Below, in pieces: positions 1 through 5,556 of a stretch of DNA of 5,719 bases. This DNA is from Candidatus Dormiibacterota bacterium (GTDB taxonomy: Bacteria; Chloroflexota; Dormibacteria; UBA8260): positions 1 through 5,719 of the forward strand of contig CATPCA010000283.1 in NCBI GenBank assembly GCA_955652545.1, in the 5' to 3' direction. The position numbers and the translations under genes are program-made. The number at the start of each line of letters is the position of its first letter. The stretch's first letter is position 1. A model generated the notes under the pieces. That model saw only the letters and a program-made list of their open reading frames with translations, was not told the DNA's origin and did not search any database.

Positions 1-1503
1 GTCCACCGCTACACCTACGACGATTTCGGGCGGCGGTCCCAGCAGCTCATGCACGCGCTCGATGCGCTCGAGCTCGAGCAGGGTGCGGCGGTGGCGACGC
101 TGGCGTGGAATCACCATCGTCACCTGGAGTGCTACTTCGGCATCCCCTGCACAGGGCGCCTGCTGCACACCCTCAACGTGCGGCTCGCGCCCGCTGAACT
201 CGCGTACATCATCCAGGACGCCGAAGACCGGTGCATCCTCGCCGACCCGGACATGCTTCGCCTGCTCGAGGAGGTGGCCGCCCTGGGCGGCCTGCGCGGC
301 GTCGAGCAGATCGTGGTGCTCGCCGACGCTGTGCCGGAGACGGCGCTGGACGGTGTGCACGCCTATGAGCAGCTGCTGGCAGCGCAACCCGCCGAGTACC
401 CGGAACGCGACATCCCCGAGACCGCGCCGCTCGGTCTCTGCTACACCTCGGGCACCACCGGCCGTCCCAAGGGCGTGGTGTACACGCACCGTTCGACCTT
501 CCTGCACGCGCTGGCGGCGACGTCGGGCGCCGGTATGAGCATCGGGCCGTCCGATTGCACGCTGCCGATCGTGCCCATGTTCCATGCCATGGCGTGGGGG
601 ATGCCACAGGGGGCTGTGGCCGTCGGTGCCAAGCAGGTGTTCGCGGCCGGCCCGCTGGACCCTGTCGCCATCGCGCAGCTGCTCGTCGACGAGGCCGTGA
701 CGGTCGCGGCCGGAGTTCCCACGGTGTGGCTGGGACTGATCGACGCCCTCACCGCGCTCGGCAAACGACCGCCTGCCCTACGCCACTGCATGTGCGGCGG
801 CGCCCAGCCGCCGCGTCAGCTCATCGAACGCTACCTGAGTGAGTTCGACATCCCGATCATCCAGGTGTGGGGCATGACCGAGACCTCACCACTGGCCAGC
901 GTCGCATGGCCGCGCCACGCATATCGCGACCTGCCCGCGGAAGAGGTGACCACCCGCGCGCGCACCCAGGCCGGACTGCCCATCGCGGGGGTGGATCTCT
1001 CGGTGCGTGACGAGGCGGGCAACGAGGTCCCGGCCGACGGCGAGACCATGGGTGACCTCTACGTGCGCGGCCCCTGGGTTGCGGACAGCTATTTCAAGAA
1101 CGCTGAGCCCGACAAGTTCGACGGTGGCTGGTTCCGCACCGGCGACGTCGCGATCTCGGCGCCCAGCGGCTACGTCGTCATCGCCGACCGCACCAAGGAC
1201 CTGATCAAGTCCGGCGGCGAGTGGATCTCGTCCGTGGACATGGAGGCGCAGATCATGGCCATGCCCCAGGTGTTCGAGGCGGCGGTGATCGCCGTCCCCG
1301 ACCCCAAGTGGCAGGAGCGCCCGCTGGCCGCGATCGTGCCCTGCCCGGGCGAGACGGTGACGCTCGAGGACGTGCACGCACATCTCAGTGACCATGGCTG
1401 GGCGCGCTGGCAGCTGCCTGACCGCGTCGAGATCATCGAGCAGGTGCCGCGAACCAGCGTGGGCAAGTTCGACAAGAAGGTGCTGCGCGCGCGGTTCGGC
1501 TGA
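1..1503 (+). CDS. Medium/long-chain fatty acyl-CoA synthetase (AMP-binding, AlkK/FadD type), 5' end missing
   Basis: An ANL-superfamily adenylating enzyme that activates a fatty acid with ATP to an acyl-adenylate and then forms the CoA thioester in the cytoplasm. The frame is open to the left edge, so the ATG at 49 is internal; 500 residues are visible. AlkK-type enzymes have about 546, so roughly 45 N-terminal residues are missing. Counting from base 1, the phosphate-binding loop YTSGTTGRPKG is at residues 148-158, GMTETSP at 291-297, GWFRTGD at 376-382, the hinge DRTKDLIKSGGEWIS at about 397-411, and the C-terminal catalytic lysine of the VGKFDKK stretch at residue 489. All core motifs are intact. 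The IKSGGEWISS wording is typical of the medium-chain AlkK-like branch, but the chain length used cannot be read from sequence. It converges on the next gene with 3 bases between stops. The family is near certain; the exact substrate is open. Confidence 0.95.
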   Translation, partial: VHRYTYDDFGRRSQQLMHALDALELEQGAAVATLAWNHHRHLECYFGIPCTGRLLHTLNVRLAPAELAYIIQDAEDRCILADPDMLRLLEEVAALGGLRGVEQIVVLADAVPETALDGVHAYEQLLAAQPAEYPERDIPETAPLGLCYTSGTTGRPKGVVYTHRSTFLHALAATSGAGMSIGPSDCTLPIVPMFHAMAWGMPQGAVAVGAKQVFAAGPLDPVAIAQLLVDEAVTVAAGVPTVWLGLIDALTALGKRPPALRHCMCGGAQPPRQLIERYLSEFDIPIIQVWGMTETSPLASVAWPRHAYRDLPAEEVTTRARTQAGLPIAGVDLSVRDEAGNEVPADGETMGDLYVRGPWVADSYFKNAEPDKFDGGWFRTGDVAISAPSGYVVIADRTKDLIKSGGEWISSVDMEAQIMAMPQVFEAAVIAVPDPKWQERPLAAIVPCPGETVTLEDVHAHLSDHGWARWQLPDRVEIIEQVPRTSVGKFDKKVLRARFG

Positions 1504-1506
1504 GGC

Positions 1507-2823
1507 CTATTCGGGGAGAATCGCGCTGCGCCGCCGCGCGGTCTGGATCGCCTCGTCGAGCACCTCGAACACGTGCATGACGCGGACCCTGGGCGCGTAC
1601 TTGGACGCGCCGTTGCGTAGCTGCAGCAGGCAGGAGACGTTCTCGGTGACCAGGACCTCGGCGCCGCTGGCCACCACGTGGTGAAACTTGCGCTCCAGGA
1701 TCGCCTCGCTGCGCTCCGGTTGCTCGTGGAAGTACATCCCCGGACCACCGCAGCACATCGCCGACTCCTCGAGCGCGACGATCTCGAGGCGGGGGACCTC
1801 GGCAAGGAGGCGCCGCGCCGCCGAGCGTGCCGGCCCGTCGATCGGCAGGGAGCAGGGCTCGTCGATGGCTACGCGCCAGCGCAGCGGGCCCAGCTCGGCG
1901 CGGTTGCCGGCGTCGTCGAGGAGCTCGGTGGCGAGCAGGGTGCGCTGCGCGACGTGCTGCGCGTCGACGACGTGCTGCGGGTCGCCCGCGAGGATGGTGT
2001 CGTACTGCTTGTAATGCGCCGTGCACGAGGCCACGTCGCCGACGAGCACGTCGACCTCGAGTTCGCGAAGCACGTCGACGTTGGCGGCGGCCATGTCCGT
2101 CATCGCCTCGCGGTCACCGAGGGACTTGGCGGGCAGGCCACTGCAGGCCAGCTGCGGCACGACCACCTCGAAGCCGTTGGCGAGGAGCACCCGCATGGTT
2201 GCCTCGGTCGCCTGCGGCGCGGCGAGGTTCTGGTAGCAACACACCAGGAAGCCCACCCGTCCGCGGACGGGCTCTGTTGCCGCCGGCAGGTGACGCGCGC
2301 GCTGGTGTGCCGTCTGTCGCGGCAGGGGTCCGACGTGCTCCATGAGCGCTCCCGCCGTGCCCAGCCAGCGGGTCAGCCCGGTGCGGCGGGCCAGCGTGTG
2401 CACGCCGGTCACCTGCGCTGCGCGCGACACCCTGTGCAGGAAGCGCAGTGCACCGCGGCGGGGAAGGATCAAGCGAAAGGCGAGTGACTGACCGATGGGA
2501 TGGCCGTCCTGCTCGTGCAGCTCCATCCGCGCGCGGCTGACGATCAGAGCCGTCGGCACGCGCGGCGCGCAGGCGGCGACACAGTTGTCGCAGGTGAGGC
2601 ATGTCGACAGGGGACCGTCGGCGATGTCGCGCAGCTCGAGGCGGCCCTCGATGGCGTCGCGGATCAGCGCCACCCGTCCTCGCGCCGTCTCCCATTCCAC
2701 GGGATTGGTGACGTACGTGGGGCACACCGCCTGGCAGAGCGAGCACTTGTTGCACTCGCTGGCGGCCTGGTACACGTCCTCGAGGAAGCGTGGTGGGACG
2801 GCGAGATCGGTCACCGGCGGCAT
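1507..2823 (-). CDS. GlcF/GlpC-like iron-sulfur protein with two [4Fe-4S] motifs and two CCG-type domains
   Basis: 438 residues from the ATG at 2823. Two ferredoxin-type motifs come first: C24, C27, C30, C34-P and C75, C78, C81, C85. Two CCG-type (heterodisulfide-reductase-like) halves follow. The first has C195/C196, C227-S-G where CCG is usual, and C267. The second is canonical, with DEPC at C324, CCGG at 357-360 and C398. This is the build of GlcF (glycolate oxidase), LutA and GlpC (anaerobic glycerol-3-phosphate dehydrogenase): electron-transfer subunits for flavin dehydrogenases at the membrane. The first half reads more like GlpC and the second more like GlcF/LutA. No flavoprotein partner (GlcD, GlcE, GlpA) is in the window, so the substrate is unknown. 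The ATG has no ribosome site at useful spacing; the nearest GGAGG is about 18 bases upstream. A GTG at 2814, 7 bases after a TACAAT box, would fit a leaderless start giving 435 residues. Confidence 0.9.
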   Translation of the reverse strand: MPPVTDLAVPPRFLEDVYQAASECNKCSLCQAVCPTYVTNPVEWETARGRVALIRDAIEGRLELRDIADGPLSTCLTCDNCVAACAPRVPTALIVSRARMELHEQDGHPIGQSLAFRLILPRRGALRFLHRVSRAAQVTGVHTLARRTGLTRWLGTAGALMEHVGPLPRQTAHQRARHLPAATEPVRGRVGFLVCCYQNLAAPQATEATMRVLLANGFEVVVPQLACSGLPAKSLGDREAMTDMAAANVDVLRELEVDVLVGDVASCTAHYKQYDTILAGDPQHVVDAQHVAQRTLLATELLDDAGNRAELGPLRWRVAIDEPCSLPIDGPARSAARRLLAEVPRLEIVALEESAMCCGGPGMYFHEQPERSEAILERKFHHVVASGAEVLVTENVSCLLQLRNGASKYAPRVRVMHVFEVLDEAIQTARRRSAILPE

Positions 2824-2827
2824 TGTA
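2822..2827 (-). promoter_or_regulatory. Candidate -10 box (TACAAT) for the GlcF/GlpC-like gene
   Basis: On the minus strand the hexamer TACAAT matches the bacterial -10 consensus at five of six positions. It overlaps the annotated ATG at 2823. Transcription would start about 7 bases later, at the GTG at 2814, which implies a leaderless mRNA. No convincing -35 box is visible. It overlaps the opposite-strand box at 2826-2831. Confidence 0.45.
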
Positions 2828-2831
2828 CGAT
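2826..2831 (+). promoter_or_regulatory. Candidate -10 box (TACGAT) for the tandem ThyX-like gene
   Basis: TACGAT fits the TANNNT pattern. It would start transcription near 2838, leaving a leader of about 42 bases before the ATG at 2881. No good -35 is seen. It shares bases 2826-2827 with the minus-strand box. The ten bases 2822-2831 form a palindrome apart from one mismatched pair, so the same site could load polymerase in either direction. Confidence 0.4.
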
Positions 2832-2846
2832 GCTGTGTGAACCCCT

Positions 2847-2862
2847 CCGGGCCACCACCCGG
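2847..2862 (+). promoter_or_regulatory. Small leader hairpin upstream of the tandem ThyX-like gene
   Basis: CCGGG (2847-2851) can pair with CCCGG (2858-2862) around a 6-base loop, inside the predicted 5' leader and 10 bases before the ribosome site. A 5-bp stem is weak evidence in GC-rich DNA; it may be chance. Confidence 0.2.
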
Positions 2863-2872
2863 TGTCGCACAT

Positions 2873-2878
2873 GAGGTG
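2873..2878 (+). promoter_or_regulatory. Ribosome binding site of the tandem ThyX-like gene
   Basis: GAGGTG lies just before the ATG at 2881. The spacing is short but workable, and it supports this ATG as the start. Confidence 0.55.
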
Positions 2879-2880
2879 CC

Positions 2881-4494
2881 ATGACCCAGGTCGCCCAGCC
2901 GGCGTCCGGCCCACCGTTCACGTATTTCGCCGAGCCCTTCACGGACGACGAACGAGTGGTGCTGTCGCGGTACGTCACCAGCGTCGACGGACCGGTCTTC
3001 GCACTCTCCGGCCTGCCGCAGGTGACCGCTGCCGCGCTGTTCGCGCGGTACAGCCGCAGCGCCAAGAGCCTGCGCCGGTTGCTGCTCGACGAGTTCCTCG
3101 TGGGCGAAGCGGCAGCGAGGCTCGACGTCCCGTTCGCGGATGCCGGCCGGGCTCGAGCAAGCGACCTCTTCGGGCGCGTGCTTGCCGAGTACGGCGACGA
3201 CTCCGTCGCTCAACTCGCCGGCGTTCACATCGCCTGCGAACAGGTCTCGCAACCACTTGCCAAGGCGATCGAGTGGGGCAGGCTCGCCGGCTATCTCGAG
3301 CAGTCCACGCGCTACATCCCGTACACCGATCGGCGTGACGGCAGGTACCGCTACCACGTCGACCCGGCGCTGGCGGCGTCGCCGACGTCGACCGCCTATG
3401 TCGAGGCGATGGACAGCCTGTTCGACACGTACTGCTCGCTGCTCGATCCGCTCCGGGAGTACCTCGATCGAAGCCTTCCGCAGGAGGACGATGCGGCGGC
3501 ACGTCGGCGCGCCATCCGCGCCCTGGCGCTCGACCTGATGCGCGGGCTACTCCCCGCCGGCACGGTCAGCAACGTGGGCGTGTTCGCGTCCCCGCAGGCG
3601 TACGAACAGATGGTGCTGCGGCTGCGGGCCCACCAGCTCCCCGAGGCACGCGCGTACGCCGAGCTGATCGCCGCGGAGCTGCAGAAGGTGGTGCCGGAAT
3701 TCCTGACGCGGCTCGACCGCCCGGACCGCGGTGGTGTCTGGGTCGACTACCTCGCCGACACGGCGGCCGCACTCGAAGCAGCCGCCGTGGAGGTGGCACC
3801 CGAGTTCGAGCCGAGCTGCGACGGTGTGCGCCTCGTCGACTGGACCCGCGACGGGGAGGATCGCATCCTCGCCGCAGCGCTGCTGCCCCACACCGAGGCC
3901 ACCTTCGAGAGTCTGCTCGAGACCGTCCGCGGTCTCTCGGCCGCGCGCCGGGCGGCGCTGTTCGCCGCCGCGGTGGGGGAGCGGGGCAACCGCCGCCACC
4001 GCCCGGGGCGGGGCTTCGAACACTGCGACTACACCTTCGAGGTGGTGTCTGACTACGGCGCCTTCCGCGATCTCCAGCGCCATCGGATGCTCACCATCGA
4101 GTGGCAGCCGCTGACACCGGCGCTCGGCTACGAGGTGCCCGGCACTGTCGAGGAGGCGGGCCTCGGAGCGCGCTGGCGGGCCGCGGTCGAGAGGGCGGAG
4201 GCGGCCCACGAGGTGCTCGTCGAGGAGTTCCCCGAGCAGGCCCAGTACCTGGTGACGCTCGGTCATCGCCTTCGCTACGTGATCAGGATGAACGCGCGCG
4301 AGGCGATCCACCTCATCGAGCTGCGCACCTCGCCGCAGGGGCACCCCCACTACCGGCGGGTGGGCCAGGAGATGCACCGGCTCATCGATGAGGTCGCCGG
4401 GCACCACCTGGTTGCCGGGGCGATGCGGTTCGTGGGGTCCGAGGACGTCCATCTACCGCGCTACGCCTCTGAACGAGGCGGCACCGGGGATTGA
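2881..4494 (+). CDS. Tandem ThyX-like protein (two Thy1-family domains), function uncertain
   Basis: 537 residues, about twice a normal ThyX (220-250). ThyX makes dTMP from dUMP with FAD, NADPH and methylene-tetrahydrofolate; its signature is RHRxxSxNExSxRY plus a later dUMP-binding arginine. The N-terminal half has a ThyX-like EYGDDSVAQ stretch (103-111). Its signature region 131-145 (EWGRLAGYLEQSTRY) keeps the second arginine R134, E140, S142, R144 and Y145 but has W-G in place of R-H; an LxLRA motif with R249 follows. The C-terminal half has FEH near 379-381 and an intact R400-H401-R402 but has lost the E-x-S-x-R-Y part. It does keep MNARE (470-474) and ELR (480-482), matching ThyX NAR and LR. 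Each half is therefore degenerate in a different place. The Thy1 relationship is clear by motif. Whether the protein makes thymidylate, does other flavin/nucleotide chemistry or only binds ligand is not decided. It is divergent from the Fe-S gene, and erpA follows after 122 bases. Confidence 0.85.
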   Translation: MTQVAQPASGPPFTYFAEPFTDDERVVLSRYVTSVDGPVFALSGLPQVTAAALFARYSRSAKSLRRLLLDEFLVGEAAARLDVPFADAGRARASDLFGRVLAEYGDDSVAQLAGVHIACEQVSQPLAKAIEWGRLAGYLEQSTRYIPYTDRRDGRYRYHVDPALAASPTSTAYVEAMDSLFDTYCSLLDPLREYLDRSLPQEDDAAARRRAIRALALDLMRGLLPAGTVSNVGVFASPQAYEQMVLRLRAHQLPEARAYAELIAAELQKVVPEFLTRLDRPDRGGVWVDYLADTAAALEAAAVEVAPEFEPSCDGVRLVDWTRDGEDRILAAALLPHTEATFESLLETVRGLSAARRAALFAAAVGERGNRRHRPGRGFEHCDYTFEVVSDYGAFRDLQRHRMLTIEWQPLTPALGYEVPGTVEEAGLGARWRAAVERAEAAHEVLVEEFPEQAQYLVTLGHRLRYVIRMNAREAIHLIELRTSPQGHPHYRRVGQEMHRLIDEVAGHHLVAGAMRFVGSEDVHLPRYASERGGTGD

Positions 4495-4553
4495 TCTCAC
4501 CTACGCCGGGTGGCGCGTTCCCGAAACGTGGCGGCCGCAGATCGAGGGTACGG

Positions 4554-4559
4554 TATGAT
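4554..4559 (+). promoter_or_regulatory. Candidate -10 box (TATGAT) upstream of erpA-like gene
   Basis: TATGAT lies in the 122-base gap after the ThyX-like gene and matches the -10 consensus at five of six positions. It would start transcription near 4566, leaving a leader of about 50 bases. No clear -35 is visible. It suggests the erpA-like gene has its own promoter. Confidence 0.4.
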
Positions 4560-4616
4560 CGTCAGGCCACCCCAGGTGGTCATTCGGTTCAAATCGCCCA
4601 GGCAGGGGAACCCCAG

Positions 4617-4982
4617 ATGATCAGCGTCAGCGATACCGCCCTCGGGCAGCTCAAGAACCTGTTCGCCGAGCAGGGCCCCGAGCCGCAGGTTGGTCTGCGC
4701 GTCTACATCCAGTCGGGTGGCTGCTCGGGCTTCTCCTACGGGATGGGCATCGACGAGAACCCGCCGAAGCTCGACGACGAGGTGGTCGACGTGAGCGGCC
4801 TGCGCGTCTACGTCGATTCCTACTCGGCGCAGTACCTCGAGGGAGCCGAGATCGACTTCGTCGACGCCATCATGGGCGGCGGCTTCACCATCAACAATCC
4901 CAACGCGGTCAAGACCTGCGGTTGCGGCCACAGTTTCCAGACGGCGGACAGCGCCGGCGAGGCCAAGGCCTGCTCGCACTGA
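4617..4982 (+). CDS. erpA: A-type iron-sulfur cluster carrier, ErpA/IscA (HesB) family
   Basis: A 121-residue protein that receives Fe-S clusters from a scaffold and passes them to apo-proteins in the cytoplasm. The three conserved cluster-binding cysteines are C36 in GGCSGFSYG, and C101 and C103 in TCGCG. The LRVYIQSGGCSG and NNPNA-x-x-TCGCG wording is closer to E. coli ErpA than to IscA, but outside proteobacteria the split between the two is not firm. The start at 4617 is supported by AGGGGA at 4604-4609, 7 bases upstream; the frame is open further upstream to 4491 but that stretch does not look like protein of this family. The tail after CGCG is longer than usual and ends KACSH, adding a fourth cysteine (C119) and a final histidine. 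The membrane protein gene follows after 36 bases. It could serve the nearby GlcF/GlpC-like protein, but such carriers are general. Confidence 0.93.
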   Translation: MISVSDTALGQLKNLFAEQGPEPQVGLRVYIQSGGCSGFSYGMGIDENPPKLDDEVVDVSGLRVYVDSYSAQYLEGAEIDFVDAIMGGGFTINNPNAVKTCGCGHSFQTADSAGEAKACSH

Positions 4983-5018
4983 CGCGCTGAGCGTTGCCAC
5001 CTGGGGGAGGGTCGGCCG

Positions 5019-5393
5019 ATGCTGGCTGTGCATCGCACGCTCGCCATCCTCGTCGTCCTCCTCGCTCTCGGTGGCAGCCTGTGGGCGGTGCACGACTGGC
5101 TGCGGCGCGGCTCAGTTCATCCGCGCTTGATGACCTTCACCATCGCGATGTCGGGCGTCGTCGGCTTGCAGGCGCTGTTCGGGTTCATCCTGGCCATCCA
5201 GGGGGACCGGCCGGCTGACGGAACGACACACTTTATCGTTGGTCCGCTGACGCTCTTGGTGCTGCCGATCGCGCGGCGCGTGTCGGCGGGACGGTCGGAT
5301 CGGGCGTCGTCGGCGACGCTCGCGGTGGCGTGGTTCGTGCTGCTGTTGCTGACGCTACGCGCTGTCGGCAGTGGGGGAGCGCTCAGCGGTTGA
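5019..5393 (+). CDS. Small four-helix membrane protein of unknown function
   Basis: 124 residues. The start is well supported: GGGAGGG at 5005-5011 lies 7 bases before the ATG. Hydrophobic segments at about 8-28, 38-60, 71-86 (short) and 98-116 predict an inner-membrane protein with four helices. The first has no clear cleavage site, so it is probably an anchor. Notable residues are H5 and H25 near the ends of helix 1, and a GDRPADGTTHF stretch (62-72) before helix 3 with a P-L-x-L-L-V-L-P-I-A-R-R run (76-87). A short polar loop with G-x-R-P and a histidine at a helix start resembles small uncharacterised membrane proteins of high-GC bacteria. Paired histidines could in principle hold heme, but nothing else supports that. 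It is 36 bases from erpA, so the two are probably co-transcribed. I do not recognise a named family. Confidence 0.8.
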   Translation: MLAVHRTLAILVVLLALGGSLWAVHDWLRRGSVHPRLMTFTIAMSGVVGLQALFGFILAIQGDRPADGTTHFIVGPLTLLVLPIARRVSAGRSDRASSATLAVAWFVLLLLTLRAVGSGGALSG

Positions 5394-5404
5394 TCGAACC
5401 GCTG
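5384..5404 (+). terminator. Perfect 8-bp hairpin over the stop codon of the membrane protein gene
   Basis: CAGCGGTT (5384-5391) pairs perfectly with AACCGCTG (5397-5404) around a 5-base GATCG loop. The stop codon (5391-5393) lies at the loop edge. There is no real U-tract after it, only GTATCCTTG, so this would be the tail-less kind of terminator seen in many high-GC bacteria. It sits exactly between the protein operon and the tRNA block, which fits termination. It could instead be a protein-binding site for the tRNA promoter that overlaps its right edge. Confidence 0.5.
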
Positions 5405-5405
5405 G

Positions 5406-5411
5406 TATCCT
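5406..5411 (+). promoter_or_regulatory. Candidate -10 box (TATCCT) for the tRNA-Gly block
   Basis: TATCCT fits TANNNT and would start transcription near 5418, just upstream of the tRNA half at 5422. No -35 matching TTGACA is found at 16-18 bases. If real, the truncated copy would be made as a leader of the intact tRNA. Confidence 0.35.
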
Positions 5412-5418
5412 TGCCCGG

Positions 5419-5511
5419 CGAGCGGGAGTAGCTCAGCTGGTAGAGCGCTAGCCTTCCAAAAGCGTGCGTCCGAGCGGGAGTAGCTCAGTTGGTAGAGCGC
5501 GACCCTTCCAA
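5419..5511 (+). repeat. Direct repeat of a 41-base tRNA-Gly 5' half, period 52
   Basis: Units 5419-5459 and 5471-5511 align without gaps and differ at only three positions: 5437/5489, 5449/5501 and 5451/5503. Similarity stops sharply right after the anticodon loop CTTCCAA. Two of the differences lie in the 5' strand of the anticodon stem, so the first copy carries a stem sequence that its partner no longer matches. Confidence 0.85.
5422..5459 (+). pseudogene. 5' half of a tRNA-Gly(UCC), truncated after the anticodon loop
   Basis: GCGGGAG (5422-5428) is the 5' acceptor strand, GCTC (5431-5434) and GAGC (5443-5446) form the D stem, CTAGC (5448-5452) is the 5' anticodon strand, and CTTCCAA (5453-5459) is a loop with anticodon UCC. 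The next bases are AAGCG, not the GCTAG needed to close the stem. There is no T arm or 3' acceptor before the intact tRNA begins at 5474. It cannot fold as a tRNA alone, although CGCT (5446-5449) could pair with AGCG (5461-5464) in a different hairpin. It may be a remnant of a tandem gene, a recombination scar, or an assembly error. Confidence 0.75.
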
Positions 5512-5546
5512 GGTCGATGTCGCGAGTTCGAGTCTCGTCTCCCGCT
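5474..5546 (+). tRNA. tRNA-Gly (anticodon UCC)
   Basis: A full cloverleaf can be drawn by hand. The acceptor GCGGGAG (5474-5480) pairs with CTCCCGC (5539-5545), with U73 at 5546 as expected for glycine. The D stem is GCTC/GAGC (5483-5486 with 5495-5498). The anticodon stem is CGACC/GGTCG (5500-5504 with 5512-5516) around loop CTTCCAA, with anticodon TCC at 5507-5509. The T stem is GCGAG/CTCGT (5522-5526 with 5534-5538, one G-U pair) with loop TTCGAGT. CCA is not encoded (TAG follows), so it must be added enzymatically. It reads GGA and, by wobble, GGG codons. A nearly identical 5' half lies directly upstream. Confidence 0.95.
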
Positions 5547-5556
5547 TAGATACGCA

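Noticed and set aside
1488..1540. CGCGCGG (1488-1494) and CCGCGCG (1534-1540) as a bidirectional terminator between the convergent genes
   Set aside because: Both arms are coding, low-complexity GC, and 39 bases apart; likely chance. No other terminator fits in the 3-base gap.
1678..2487. A 269-codon plus-strand open frame opposite the Fe-S gene
   Set aside because: Composition-driven antisense frame; the minus strand holds all cysteine motifs in register.
2824..3357. Upstream extension of the Fe-S protein frame to 3357
   Set aside because: It would overlap most of the first third of the divergent ThyX-like gene, and the added residues show no family similarity; the Fe-S family normally begins close before the first cysteine motif.
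3547..4452. A 301-codon open frame on the minus strand within the ThyX-like gene
   Set aside because: It is a shadow of GC-biased codon use; its translation has no recognisable domain while the plus strand carries clear Thy1 motifs.
4504..4515. CGCC-GGGT-GGCG hairpin after the ThyX-like gene as a terminator
   Set aside because: Only four base pairs and no U-tract; too weak to call.
4605..4614. GGGG-AA-CCCC palindrome over the erpA ribosome site
   Set aside because: A 2-base loop cannot form a stable hairpin; probably just a G-rich ribosome site next to C-rich sequence.
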